47,738 bases of DNA from Auraticoccus cholistanensis (GTDB lineage: Bacteria; Actinomycetota; Actinomycetes; Propionibacteriales; Propionibacteriaceae): the NCBI RefSeq assembly GCF_009742705.1, contig NZ_WPCU01000006.1, positions 207-47,944 of the forward strand. The letters are read 5' to 3'. The number at the start of each line of letters is the position of its first letter. The stretch's first letter is position 1. The notes under the pieces were generated by a model. The model did not search any database. It was not told where the DNA came from and saw nothing but the letters and a program-made list of their open reading frames with translations. The position numbers and the translations under genes were made by a program. This document shows, one piece after another, positions 36,623 through 44,891 of the stretch.

Positions 36623-37999
36623 ATGACCGACCAGCGCCCCGCCCCGACGGGAACCACCGAGGCGGGCCCCACCGGGGTCGGCACCGAGACGCCAGCTGCG
36701 CCGGTGCCGACTCCCACGGTCGCGCCCGAGGTCGCCCGCCGCGCCGACGAGGTCGCGCCCGCCGCCGGTCGTCCCCGCGCCACCCGGGTGCTGGAGGGAC
36801 GGCTGGTCGGCGGCGTCTGCGCCGGGCTGGCCCAGCACCTCGGCTGGTCGGTGACCGTGCTCCGGGTCGGTTTCGTCGCGCTGGCCCTGGCCCAGTTCGT
36901 CGGCGTGGTCGTCTACGCCATCCTCTGGCTCACCCTTCCGCGGGCCGAGACCGTGCGGGCCCTCGGCCTGGAGTCCGCCACCCGGCGCGGGCTGCGCGGT
37001 GCCGACCCCTCGGCCCGCAGCCGCGACCGCGGGGTGCTGGTCGCCCTGGTCGCGATCGGCGCGGGGATGCTGTGGCTGTCGCAGGTCACCGGGTTCGGCT
37101 TCTCCTCCCAGGTCTTCTGGCCGCTGGCGGTGGCCTGCGCCGGGCTGGCGCTGATCTGGCGGCAGGCCGACACCCCCGCCCCGCGCGACGCAGCCGGCGG
37201 CCGCGACAGCACCCACCCGCTGGTGGCGCCCTTCCTGGCCCGCACCGGGTGGCAGGCGATCCTGCGCCTGGTGGTCGGGCTCGCGCTGGTGGCGCTGGCG
37301 TTCGGGCTCGTGCTGGCCTCCCAGATCGGGGTCAACCAGGTGCCCGCGGTGCTGCTGATGGTGCTGCTGGCGGTGGCCGGTGTGGTGGTGGCCGCGGCGC
37401 CGTGGCTCTACCGCGGCCGCCGTGCGCTCAACGAGGCCCGCGAGCAGCGGGTCCGCGCCGACGCCCGCGCCGACATGGCCGCCCACCTGCACGACTCGGT
37501 GCTGCAGACGCTGGCGCTGATCCAGCGGCAGGCCGACGACCCGCGCGCCGTGCAGGGGCTGGCCCGCCGGCAGGAGCGCGAGCTGCGCGGCTGGCTGTAC
37601 GGGGACGCCGTCGAGGAGTCCACCCTGCGGGCCGCGCTGACCACGGCCGCTGCGGAGGTCGAGGACGAGCGCGGCGTGCCGGTCGAGGTCGTCATGGTCG
37701 GCGACTGCCCCCTCGACCCCGACCTGCAGGCGCTGGTGCAGGCGGCCCGCGAGGCGATGGTGAACGCGGCCAAGCACTCCGGCGCCGACCGCATCGACGT
37801 CTTCGGCGAGGCCGGCGAGGACCTGGTCGAGGTCTTCGTGCGCGACCGGGGCCGCGGTTTCGACCTCGACGCGATTGCCGAGGACCGGCTGGGCGTCAGG
37901 GGCAGCATCATGGACCGGGTGCGACGCCACGGCGGCACCGCCACCATCACGTCGGACCCCGAGACCGGGACCGAAGTACGACTGGAGAGACGACGATGA
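36623..37999 (+). CDS. PspC-domain sensor histidine kinase
   Basis: A 458-residue kinase combining an N-terminal PspC domain with an HATPase core. After a Pro/Thr-rich N-terminus (1-50), residues about 60-115 are PspC (VLEGRLVGGVCAGLAQHLG, VVVYAILWLTLP). Further helices lie at 140-200 and 220-265. The DHp helix is ADMAAHLHDSVLQTLALIQR (His near 290), then EAMVNAAKHSGA (N box) and DRGRGFDLDAIAEDRLGVRG. ATG 36623 with GGGAG upstream. Its stop overlaps the response regulator (ATGA). The PspC part suggests direct envelope-stress sensing, a LiaS-like role together with the LiaF-like protein at 32609-33982. Confidence 0.93.
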   Translation: MTDQRPAPTGTTEAGPTGVGTETPAAPVPTPTVAPEVARRADEVAPAAGRPRATRVLEGRLVGGVCAGLAQHLGWSVTVLRVGFVALALAQFVGVVVYAILWLTLPRAETVRALGLESATRRGLRGADPSARSRDRGVLVALVAIGAGMLWLSQVTGFGFSSQVFWPLAVACAGLALIWRQADTPAPRDAAGGRDSTHPLVAPFLARTGWQAILRLVVGLALVALAFGLVLASQIGVNQVPAVLLMVLLAVAGVVVAAAPWLYRGRRALNEAREQRVRADARADMAAHLHDSVLQTLALIQRQADDPRAVQGLARRQERELRGWLYGDAVEESTLRAALTTAAAEVEDERGVPVEVVMVGDCPLDPDLQALVQAAREAMVNAAKHSGADRIDVFGEAGEDLVEVFVRDRGRGFDLDAIAEDRLGVRGSIMDRVRRHGGTATITSDPETGTEVRLERRR

Positions 38000-38697
38000 C
38001 CGAGCCTCAGCGCCCCCTCAGCCCCCAGAGCGCCCCACCGGCGACGGCCAACCCCGCCCGCCCGCTGCGGGTCGTGGTGGTGGACGACCACGCGATGTTC
38101 CGCACCGGGGTGAAGTCCGAGATCGGCCGGGCGGTGCAGGTCGTGGGGGAGGGGCAGGACGTCCCCACGGCCGTGGCGGCGATCACCGCCACCCGTCCGG
38201 ACGTCGTCCTGCTCGACGTCCACCTGCCTGGCGGGGGCGGGGTCGAGGTGCTCAAGCAGGTGCTGGCCGTGAACCCCGACCAGCGATTCCTCGCGCTGTC
38301 GGTCTCCGACGCGGCCGAGGACGTCATCGGGGTCATCCGCGCCGGCGCCCGCGGCTACGTCACCAAGTCGATCGACGGCGAGGAGCTCATCGCCGCCATC
38401 CGCCGGGTCGCCGAGGGCGACGCGGTGTTCTCCCCCCGGCTGGCGGGGTTCGTGCTGGACGCGTTCTCCGGCGCCATCGACATCGCCAGCGTGGACGAGG
38501 ACCTGGACCGGCTCTCCGTCCGCGAGCGCGAGGTGCTGCGGCTGATCGCCCGCGGCTACGCCTACAAGGAGGTGGCCAAGGAGCTGTTCATCTCGATCAA
38601 GACCGTCGAGACCCACGTCAGCTCCGTGCTGCGCAAGCTGCAGCTGTCCAACCGCCACCAGCTCACCCGCTGGGCCACCGACCGCCGGCTGGTCTGA
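37996..38697 (+). CDS. LuxR/NarL-family response regulator, partner of the PspC kinase
   Basis: A 233-residue regulator with a Pro/Ala-rich N-terminal extension of about 22 residues. Receiver: VVVDDHAMFRTGV, phosphoacceptor Asp in VVLLDVHLPG near 72, LSVSDAAEDVIG and YVTKSIDG (conserved Lys). The DNA-binding domain reads LSVREREVLRLIARGYAYKE then SIKTVETHVSSVLRKLQLSN. ATG 37996 overlaps the kinase stop. An 18-bp-stem hairpin closes the operon 39 bp downstream. Confidence 0.94.
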   Translation: MTEPQRPLSPQSAPPATANPARPLRVVVVDDHAMFRTGVKSEIGRAVQVVGEGQDVPTAVAAITATRPDVVLLDVHLPGGGGVEVLKQVLAVNPDQRFLALSVSDAAEDVIGVIRAGARGYVTKSIDGEELIAAIRRVAEGDAVFSPRLAGFVLDAFSGAIDIASVDEDLDRLSVREREVLRLIARGYAYKEVAKELFISIKTVETHVSSVLRKLQLSNRHQLTRWATDRRLV

Positions 38698-38736
38698 GCC
38701 GCCTGCTGGTCCGGGCCGCTGGTCAGACCGGACGCA

Positions 38737-38776
38737 CGAAGCCCCGCAGTCCACCGGTGTGGACTGCGGGGCTTCG
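38737..38776. terminator. Strong bidirectional terminator hairpin
   Basis: A perfect 18-bp stem with a 4-nt CGGT loop lies between the response regulator and the convergent GlsB-type gene. It serves both strands; no T-tract. Confidence 0.88.
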
Positions 38777-38798
38777 TCGCGCAGCGTGAGCCCTTGGG

Positions 38799-39071
38799 TC
38801 AGACCCGACGACGCTTGGTGACCGCCCCGTAGATGAAGAGCACGAGGAGCGAACCGAGGATGGCGATGATGAGGCTGATGAACCAGTTGCCCTGGAGGCT
38901 GAAGTCGAAGCCGTTGCCAGAGATCAGGTTGCCGATGAGCCCGCCCACCAGCGCACCGACGACCCCCAGGATGATGGTGGCGATGATCCCGCCACCCTGC
39001 TTGCCGGGCATGATCGCCTTGGCGATGGCACCGGCGATGAGACCGATGATCACGTAGAAAAGAATCGTCAT
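38799..39071 (-). CDS. GlsB/YeaQ/YmgE-family stress membrane protein
   Basis: A 90-residue membrane protein of the transglycosylase-associated family (the name is historical; enzymatic activity is not established). Three hydrophobic Gly-rich helices: ILFYVIIGLIAGAIAKAIMP, IIATIILGVVGALVGGLIGN and WFISLIIAILGSLLVLFIYG, ending in basic KRRRV. PGKQGGG after helix 1 is the family signature. ATG 39071 lies 6 nt after TACTGT, so it is probably leaderless; the ORF's upstream in-frame codons give an unlikely polar extension. A 14-bp dyad sits just upstream. General-stress induction is typical of the family. Confidence 0.92.
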   Translation of the reverse strand: MTILFYVIIGLIAGAIAKAIMPGKQGGGIIATIILGVVGALVGGLIGNLISGNGFDFSLQGNWFISLIIAILGSLLVLFIYGAVTKRRRV

Positions 39072-39077
39072 GCCTGG

Positions 39078-39109
39078 ACAGTAACCCCTCGGCGAGCAGT
39101 TGAAACTGC
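39078..39109 (-). promoter_or_regulatory. glsB promoter with overlapping dyad
   Basis: On the minus strand TACTGT (39083-39078) ends 6 nt before the ATG. The perfect dyad GCAGTT-GA-AACTGC (39096-39109) covers the spacer/-35 region, where a bound repressor or activator would act. Confidence 0.5.
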
Positions 39110-39277
39110 AATCAGCCGCCACTTTTTCGTGTCCCGCCCCGGCGACATCCTCCCGGCTCCGCCGGCAAGTGGTCGGGGACGGCGCCGGAACCCGCCGTTC
39201 CGGGCCTGCGGGAGGTCGTTCCCGAGCAGTTGCCGGGAGGGCGTGAGGCGCAGCGGGCGAGGGGGCGGGGGAGCGGC

Positions 39278-39283
39278 TACTCT
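39278..39283 (+). promoter_or_regulatory. -10 box of the 39290 membrane gene
   Basis: TACTCT ends exactly 6 nt before ATG 39290, a leaderless layout. Confidence 0.45.
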
Positions 39284-39289
39284 CCGCGC

Positions 39290-39640
39290 ATGGACGCGCT
39301 GACCTGGGCCCGCGAGATCCTGCTGCTGCTGCACCTGGTCGGTTTCGGTGCCCTCTTCGGAGGGGCGGTCGTGCAGCTGCGCGACCGGGAGCCGCTCGTC
39401 AACGACGCCATGCTGCACGGCTCGCTCATCCAGCTGGTGACGGGGCTGGCGCTGGTCGGGGTGGACCTGTACGCCGACGTGGAGCTGGACCTCCTCACGC
39501 TCGGGGTGAAGCTGGTCCTCACGCTGCTGGTCACCCTGCTGGTGGTCGCGAACCGCCGTTTCGACTCGATCCCCAAGGGGCTGTGGGCCCTCATCACCGG
39601 GCTGGTGCTGGCCAACCTCGCGGTGTCCGTGCTCGGGTGA
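39290..39640 (+). CDS. Small integral membrane protein
   Basis: A 116-residue hypothetical with four hydrophobic helices (AREILLLLHLVGFGALFGG, GSLIQLVTGLALVGVDLY, LLTLGVKLVLTLLVTLLVV, GLWALITGLVLANLAVSVL). Similar short proteins occur widely in actinobacteria without known role. ATG 39290 is supported by the TACTCT box and by the loss of sensible composition further upstream. Ends 21 bp from the convergent cardiolipin-synthase-like gene. Confidence 0.83.
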   Translation: MDALTWAREILLLLHLVGFGALFGGAVVQLRDREPLVNDAMLHGSLIQLVTGLALVGVDLYADVELDLLTLGVKLVLTLLVTLLVVANRRFDSIPKGLWALITGLVLANLAVSVLG

Positions 39641-39661
39641 GCGTGAGCACCCGGACCTCGT

Positions 39662-40897
39662 TCAGAGGAAGCGCCGGTAGGGCCGCAGCACCGTCTCGGA
39701 GAACTTCACCATGAACGGGCGCCGCACCCACTCCTCGAGGGTGAGCTCGCGGCAGTTGGACAGGTCCATCGCGAACACCTCCTCCAGCTTGGCCGCCACG
39801 GTGGCGTCGGTGACCTCGATGTTGGTCTCGTAGTTGCCGGCCAGGCTGAGCCGGTCGAGGTTGGCGGTGCCGATGGTCGACCACTGCCCGTCGATGGTGG
39901 CGGTCTTGGCGTGCACCATCGCGCCCTGGTACAGGAACAGCCGCACCCCGCCGGCGAGCAGCTGGGAGTAGAAGCCGCGCGACAACCAGTCGGCGACGAT
40001 GTGGTTCGACTGGTCGGGCACGATCAGCCGGACGTCGACCCCGCGCTGGGCGGCCCCGAGCAGCGCCCGCACCAGGTCGTCGTCGGGGACGAAGTAGGCG
40101 TGGGTGAGCCAGATGTGGTGGGCGGCGCGGTCGATGGCCTCGAGGTACATCCCGCGGATCGGGTAGAGCGCCTGCCGGGGCACGTTCCGGTGCACCCGGA
40201 TCGAGCTGTGCCAGGACCGGGTCGACACGTCGGGCAGCGCCCGGTGGCGTCCCGGCAGCTGGTTCCAGTGGTCGACGAAGGCGTCCTCCAGGTCGGCGAC
40301 CACCGGCCCGGTGACCCGGACGTGGGTGTCGCGCCAGTCCGTGGCGTAGAGCGAGCCGATGTTGTAGCCGCCCACCCAGGCCACCTCGGAGTCGACCACC
40401 AGCAGCTTGTTGTGGTTCCGACCCAGGTTGCGGGGGTTGAGCAGCCCCACACCGCTCCAGACCAGCGGGTGGCGCACCACGTTGACCGAGGCGGGGAAGT
40501 GGAAGAAGGGCCGCGGCACCACCAGGTTGGCGAACTCGTCGTAGACGAGGCACACCTCCACGCCCCGCTCGGCCGCCTCGATCAGCGCCTTCTTGAACGC
40601 CCGGCCGGTGCGGTCGGCCTTCCAGATGAAGGTGACCAGCACGACCCGGCGCCGGGCCGAGCGGATCCCCTCGAGCATGTCGTCGTAGAGGTCCTGGCCG
40701 TAGGTGAAGACCGTCAGCTCGCCGCCGCCGGTCGGCACCGTGGTCGGCTTGGTCTTCGGGAAGCGGGCGGGGGCGCGGAGCCGCTTGCGTCGCTGGTCGA
40801 TCAGCATCAGCGCCGCCAGCGTCGCTCCCTGCACCGAGAGGACCGCGAGCAGCACCCGCGTCAGCAGCCGCCGAAGGGAGAACCGGGGCAGCCGCAT
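39662..40897 (-). CDS. Phospholipase D-superfamily cardiolipin synthase-like protein
   Basis: Probably joins or transfers phosphatidyl groups in the membrane. The 411-residue protein has one N-terminal helix (LLTRVLLAVLSVQGATLAAL), then two PLD domains each with an HKD motif: NHNKLLVVDSEVAWVGGYN and VHAKTATIDGQWSTIGTANL. GYNIGSLY and TANLDRLSL are the paired Asn/Ser elements, and YETNIEVTD the conserved C-terminal part. ATG 40897 lies 7 nt after TACACT on this strand. Single N-terminal helix and two HKD motifs match bacterial Cls. A general phospholipase activity cannot be excluded. Confidence 0.9.
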   Translation of the reverse strand: MRLPRFSLRRLLTRVLLAVLSVQGATLAALMLIDQRRKRLRAPARFPKTKPTTVPTGGGELTVFTYGQDLYDDMLEGIRSARRRVVLVTFIWKADRTGRAFKKALIEAAERGVEVCLVYDEFANLVVPRPFFHFPASVNVVRHPLVWSGVGLLNPRNLGRNHNKLLVVDSEVAWVGGYNIGSLYATDWRDTHVRVTGPVVADLEDAFVDHWNQLPGRHRALPDVSTRSWHSSIRVHRNVPRQALYPIRGMYLEAIDRAAHHIWLTHAYFVPDDDLVRALLGAAQRGVDVRLIVPDQSNHIVADWLSRGFYSQLLAGGVRLFLYQGAMVHAKTATIDGQWSTIGTANLDRLSLAGNYETNIEVTDATVAAKLEEVFAMDLSNCRELTLEEWVRRPFMVKFSETVLRPYRRFL

Positions 40898-40904
40898 GGG
40901 CAGG

Positions 40905-40910
40905 AGTGTA
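40905..40910 (-). promoter_or_regulatory. -10 box of the cardiolipin-synthase-like gene
   Basis: TACACT on the minus strand ends 7 nt before the ATG at 40897, a leaderless layout. It is divergent from the pcrA promoter 30 bp away. Confidence 0.45.
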
Positions 40911-40939
40911 GCGAGCAGGCCGCTGTCGGTGGCTGCGAC

Positions 40940-40945
40940 TAGGGT
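40940..40945 (+). promoter_or_regulatory. -10 box of pcrA
   Basis: TAGGGT lies 9 nt before ATG 40955, giving a leader of at most a few bases. Confidence 0.42.
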
Positions 40946-40954
40946 GGACGGGTC

Positions 40955-43441
40955 ATGACCCAGCCAGACCTGTTCGCCAGCCTCCCGCCCGTCAGCGCGC
41001 CCCCGCCGGCGCCGGTGCAGGCCCTCGACGAGGACGCCGCCGAGCGGCCCGCACGCCGGCCGGCTCCCACCGAGGAGCAGCTGCTGGCGGGGCTGAACGG
41101 GCCGCAGCGCCAGGCCGTCACCCACGAGGGCGGGCCGGTGCTGGTGGTGGCCGGAGCCGGCTCGGGCAAGACCCGGGTGCTCACCCGGCGCATCGCCTGG
41201 CTGGTCAGCCAGCGACGTGTGCACCCCGGGTCCGTGCTGGCCATCACCTTCACCAACAGGGCCGCCGCCGAGATGCGCCACCGGGTGGCCGACCTGGTGG
41301 GCAACCGCGCCCGGCTGATGTGGGTGTCCACCTTCCACTCCGCCTGCGTGCGGATCCTGCGCCAGGAGATCGGCCGCTTCGGCTACACCCGCACCTTCTC
41401 CATCTACGACGACACCGACGCCAAGCGGCTGATGACGCTGGTCTGCCGCGACCTCGAGCTCGACCCCAAGCGCTACCCGGTGCGCGGGGTCATGAACTGG
41501 GTGTCGAACCTGAAGAACGAGCTCGTCGACCACGAGTCGGCCGGCTCGGCGGTCGCCTCGCCCAACGAGGAGCCCTACGTCGAGGCCTACCGCAGCTACC
41601 AGCAGCGGCTGCGGGCCGCCAACGCGCTCGACTTCGACGACCTGATCATGACCACCGTGCACCTGCTGCAGGCCTTCCCCGAGGTCCGCGAGCAGTACCG
41701 CCGCCGGTTCCGCCACGTGCTGGTCGACGAGTACCAGGACACCAACCACGCCCAGTACGCGCTGGTCCGCGAGCTCTGCGGTGAGGACGTCGAGGCCGAC
41801 GGGCCGACGATCGAGGCGCCGAGCCTGATGGTCGTCGGCGACTCCGACCAGTCGATCTACGCCTTCCGCGGGGCGACCATCCGCAACATCCTCGACTTCG
41901 GCAGCGACTTCCCCGGCGCGGAGACGATCCTGCTGGAGCAGAACTACCGCTCCACCCAGACGATCCTCAACGCGGCCAACGCGGTCATCGTCCGCAACCC
42001 GGACCGGCCCGCCAAGCGGCTGTGGTCCGACGCGGGTGACGGCGCGCTGATCACCGGCTACGTCGCCGACACCGAGCACGACGAGGCGCAGTTCGTCGCC
42101 GGCGAGATCGACCGGCTGACCGACGCCGGCGAGACCACGCCCGGCCAGACCGCGGTCTTCTACCGCACCAACGCCCAGTCACGGGCGTTCGAGGACGTGT
42201 TCATCCGGGTCGGGCTGCCCTACAAGGTCGTCGGCGGCGTCCGCTTCTACGAGCGGCGTGAGGTCCGCGACGCCATCTCCTACCTGCGGGCCATCGCCAA
42301 CCGGGCCGACGACGTGTCGGTGCGCCGGGTGCTGAACGTCCCCAAGCGGGGCATCGGCGACCGGGCCGAGGAGGCCATCGCGCAGCTGGCCGAGCGCGAG
42401 CAGATCCCCTTCGGCGAGGCGCTGCGGCGCAGCGACGAGGCCCCGGGGCTGGCCACCCGCTCGGCCAAGCAGATCGCCGGCTTCACCGCGGTGCTCGACG
42501 CCCACGAGCAGATGGTCGCCGACGGCGTCCCGGCCGACCAGATCCTCAGCTCGATCCTGCACGAGTCGGGCTACCTGGAGGAGCTGCAGAACAGCTCCGA
42601 CCCCCAGGACGAGACCCGGCTGGAGAACCTCGTCGAGCTCGTCTCGGTCGCGGCGGAGTTCGTCGCCGCCGCGCACGCCCAGGACATCACCGCCGACGTG
42701 GCCGAGCTGCAGGCCGAGGCGGCCGACGACGGGACCGGCGAGGAGGACGAGGCGGGCGAGCTGGGGGACGCGCTCGCCGAGGCCGCCCCCGAGCCCGACG
42801 ACTCGCTGCCCGCCTTCCTGGAGCGGATCGCGCTGGTGGCCGACTCCGACCAGATCCCCGACGCCGGCGACGGCGGCGTGGTCACCCTGATGACGCTGCA
42901 CACCGCCAAGGGTCTGGAGTTCGACACGGTGTTCCTGACCGGCTGCGAGGACGGCGTCTTCCCCCACCAGCGCGCCCTGACCGACCGCTCCGAGCTGGAG
43001 GAGGAGCGCCGGCTGGCCTACGTGGGGATCACCCGCGCCCGCAAGCGGCTGCACGTCTCCCGCGCCGTGGTCCGCACCGCCTGGGGTGCGCCGCAGTACA
43101 ACCCGCCCAGCCGGTTCCTGGAGGAGATCCCGGACCACCTCATCGACTGGCGCCGCACCGGCGCCGCCGTCGCCAGCTGGGCCACCACCTCGGCCACCCG
43201 GCGCAACGAGGCCGACAGCTCGTTGGGCCGCTGGCGCAGCACCGTCGGCTACGGCGCCCGGCCCACCCCGCGTGCGGTGCCGTGTCTGGACGCCGGCGAC
43301 CGGGTGCTGCACACCACCTTCGGGATGGGCACCGTGATCGCCACCTCCGGCAGCGGCGACGCCACCAAGGCCGACGTGGACTTCGGCTCGGTCGGGGTCA
43401 AGCGGCTGTCGCTGAAGCACGCTCCGCTCGAGAAGCTCTAG
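40955..43441 (+). CDS. pcrA: ATP-dependent DNA helicase PcrA/UvrD
   Basis: Superfamily 1A 3'-5' helicase in repair and replication-fork maintenance. The 828 residues carry all motifs: Q-motif LNGPQRQAVTHEGGPVLVVA, Walker A AGAGSGKTRVLTRRI, ITFTNRAAAEM, Walker B VLVDEYQDTNHAQYAL, VGDSDQSIYAFRGA, LEQNYRSTQTILNAAN, VTLMTLHTAKGLEFDTVFLT and YVGITRARKRL. An acidic insert at about 570-615 lies in the 2B region. The C-terminal 60 residues form the Tudor-like RNA polymerase-binding domain (GDRVLHTTFGMGTVIA). The N-terminus has QPDLF at residues 3-7, matching the beta-clamp-binding pentapeptide. ATG 40955 is supported by the TAGGGT box. Confidence 0.96.
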   Translation: MTQPDLFASLPPVSAPPPAPVQALDEDAAERPARRPAPTEEQLLAGLNGPQRQAVTHEGGPVLVVAGAGSGKTRVLTRRIAWLVSQRRVHPGSVLAITFTNRAAAEMRHRVADLVGNRARLMWVSTFHSACVRILRQEIGRFGYTRTFSIYDDTDAKRLMTLVCRDLELDPKRYPVRGVMNWVSNLKNELVDHESAGSAVASPNEEPYVEAYRSYQQRLRAANALDFDDLIMTTVHLLQAFPEVREQYRRRFRHVLVDEYQDTNHAQYALVRELCGEDVEADGPTIEAPSLMVVGDSDQSIYAFRGATIRNILDFGSDFPGAETILLEQNYRSTQTILNAANAVIVRNPDRPAKRLWSDAGDGALITGYVADTEHDEAQFVAGEIDRLTDAGETTPGQTAVFYRTNAQSRAFEDVFIRVGLPYKVVGGVRFYERREVRDAISYLRAIANRADDVSVRRVLNVPKRGIGDRAEEAIAQLAEREQIPFGEALRRSDEAPGLATRSAKQIAGFTAVLDAHEQMVADGVPADQILSSILHESGYLEELQNSSDPQDETRLENLVELVSVAAEFVAAAHAQDITADVAELQAEAADDGTGEEDEAGELGDALAEAAPEPDDSLPAFLERIALVADSDQIPDAGDGGVVTLMTLHTAKGLEFDTVFLTGCEDGVFPHQRALTDRSELEEERRLAYVGITRARKRLHVSRAVVRTAWGAPQYNPPSRFLEEIPDHLIDWRRTGAAVASWATTSATRRNEADSSLGRWRSTVGYGARPTPRAVPCLDAGDRVLHTTFGMGTVIATSGSGDATKADVDFGSVGVKRLSLKHAPLEKL

Positions 43442-43494
43442 GGGCCCGGGCCCGAGGGGCTGGTCCCGCCGCGGTGGCTCCTGCGGTCGAGTCC

Positions 43495-43604
43495 GCGGTG
43501 ACTCCAGCGGAGGGGTGTCCCGCCCGGCGAGCCTCGTCCTCGTTCCTCGGACGAGTTCGCCAACGCCCGCCACACCCCGACACCCCTCCGCTGGAGCCAC
43601 CGCT
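43495..43604. repeat. Inverted repeat with 18-bp perfect core (cruciform or RNA hairpin)
   Basis: Bases 43502-43519 and 43579-43596 are perfect reverse complements. Beyond one mismatch (43501/43597) pairing continues 6 more bp outward (GCGGTG with CACCGC). Inside, CTCGTCC (43533-43539) can pair with GGACGAG, giving a long two-step hairpin. An alternative partner for the right arm (GCGGTGGCTCC, 43471-43481) lies upstream. Confidence 0.75.
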
Positions 43605-43713
43605 GCTGCCCGGGTGCGCTCGGCACGAGCCGTCCTCCACCGTGTCGCTGGGGCGCCGGGGCGACAGCCGCCCGACCCCGCCCGAGCCGGGTGGGGAGCG
43701 GGCGGAGACGCAC

Positions 43714-43744
43714 CACGGCCCCCACCTGATCGGCGGGGGCCGTG
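43714..43744. terminator. Terminator hairpin downstream of the M23 gene
   Basis: CACGGCCCCC (43714-43723) pairs perfectly with GGGGGCCGTG (43735-43744) around an 11-nt loop, 37 bp beyond the M23 stop on the minus strand. It could also end pcrA transcripts. Confidence 0.7.
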
Positions 43745-43781
43745 TCTGTGCAATCTGGCTACGGGCCAGCGACGGACCTGA

Positions 43782-44891
43782 TCAGAGGCGCACGCCGAGG
43801 GCCAGCATCCAGACGTAGGGATCCTTGGACGAGTAGACGTCCCCAGGAGTGGTGCCCGCCGGATACCACTCGAAGTGGAGGTGCGGGCCGAAGGTGCGGC
43901 CGGTCATGCCGACCACGCCGACGAGGTCGCCGGCCTTGACCTGCTGTCCGGGCTGGACGGCGGTGCTGGCCATGTGGGCGTAGAGGGTGTGGCTGCCGTC
44001 GGCGTGCTTGATCACCACGTGCACGCCGGCCCAGCCGGCGCCGGAAGCGGGGGAGACCACGACGCCGTCGGCGGCGGCGCGGATCGGGGTGCCGATCGGG
44101 GCCGAGAGGTCGATGCCGGTGTGGTAGCGGGACCAGGAGCCGACGGCGCCCCAGCGGGCGGCGATCGAGTAGCTGCCGGAGGCGATCGGCGCGGCGCCGC
44201 CGCCCTTGCCCAGCTCGCCCTCGAACTCGTAGTCCTCGGCGGCGGGGGCGGCGGACTGGGGGGAGACGAGGGTGCCGGTGGCCTGCTCGGCCTTGCGCTT
44301 GCGCTCCTCGGCCTTGCGCTTCTCCTCGGCCTTGATCCGCTCGTCCTCCTCCTCGATCTCCTGGCCGGTGGCCTGGAGCTCCTTGGCGCGGTCGTCCTGG
44401 ATCGCCTTGCGGGAGCTGGTGACGACCTCCTCGTCGAGCTTGCTCAGCTCGCTGGCGCGCTCGGCGACCTGCTTGGCCGCGATCGCGCGGTCGAGCTCGG
44501 CGCGGACGGAGTTGCGGGTCTCGCGGGCATCGCGACCGCTGAAGGAGTCGAGCGTGCCGCTCTCACCGGTGGGGTCCTCGGTGGAGGCCTGGCTCTGCTG
44601 GACGGCCGCCTGGTTGGCGACGCTGAGGCCGGCGGCCTTGGTGGCCGGCTCGGCGCGGGTGACGTCGGGGTTGTCGGCGGTCAGCGAGGCGCGGGCGTCC
44701 ACCTGGGTGGACTGGGCGGCGGAGGTGAGGCTGACCGAGCCCGCCACGCCGAGACCCAGCACCGAGATGGCCAGCGCGGCCAGACCGTGGCTGAGGATGC
44801 TGCGCGGGCTCACGGTCGAGGAGGAGTGCGATGACTCGTCGTCAACGAGCGCCCTGCGAGCCTTGGCTCGGCGGAACGTTCCTACGGACAC
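43782..44891 (-). CDS. M23/LytM-family peptidoglycan endopeptidase-like protein
   Basis: Envelope protein predicted to cut peptide cross-links. The 369 residues comprise a polar N-terminus, one hydrophobic anchor or signal segment (GLAALAISVLGLGVAGSVSL, about 36-55), a Gln/Ser/Ala-rich stretch, a long charged coiled coil (about 130-205, with EEEDERIKAEEKRKAEERKR), and a C-terminal LytM domain (about 245-369). The zinc ligands are present: HTGIDLSAP, and HLHFEW for the H-x-H pair, with HVVIKHADGSHTLYAHM between. GTG 44891 follows GAGGAG. A promoter 100 nt upstream implies a structured 5' leader. Confidence 0.92.
   Translation of the reverse strand: MSVGTFRRAKARRALVDDESSHSSSTVSPRSILSHGLAALAISVLGLGVAGSVSLTSAAQSTQVDARASLTADNPDVTRAEPATKAAGLSVANQAAVQQSQASTEDPTGESGTLDSFSGRDARETRNSVRAELDRAIAAKQVAERASELSKLDEEVVTSSRKAIQDDRAKELQATGQEIEEEDERIKAEEKRKAEERKRKAEQATGTLVSPQSAAPAAEDYEFEGELGKGGGAAPIASGSYSIAARWGAVGSWSRYHTGIDLSAPIGTPIRAAADGVVVSPASGAGWAGVHVVIKHADGSHTLYAHMASTAVQPGQQVKAGDLVGVVGMTGRTFGPHLHFEWYPAGTTPGDVYSSKDPYVWMLALGVRL

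Larger units (their letters stand above)
43442..43781. other. Structured intergenic region after pcrA
   Basis: This 340-bp gap between pcrA and the convergent M23 gene holds a long imperfect inverted repeat (43495-43604 with an inner hairpin) and a terminator hairpin (43714-43744). ORFs crossing it have shadow-like composition and no ribosome-binding site. No other signal was seen. Confidence 0.6.

Noticed and set aside
43398-43640. 80-codon minus-strand ORF in the pcrA/M23 gap
   Set aside because: It lies over a palindrome and the pcrA 3' end, lacks a ribosome-binding site and has Arg/Ala/Gly-rich shadow composition.
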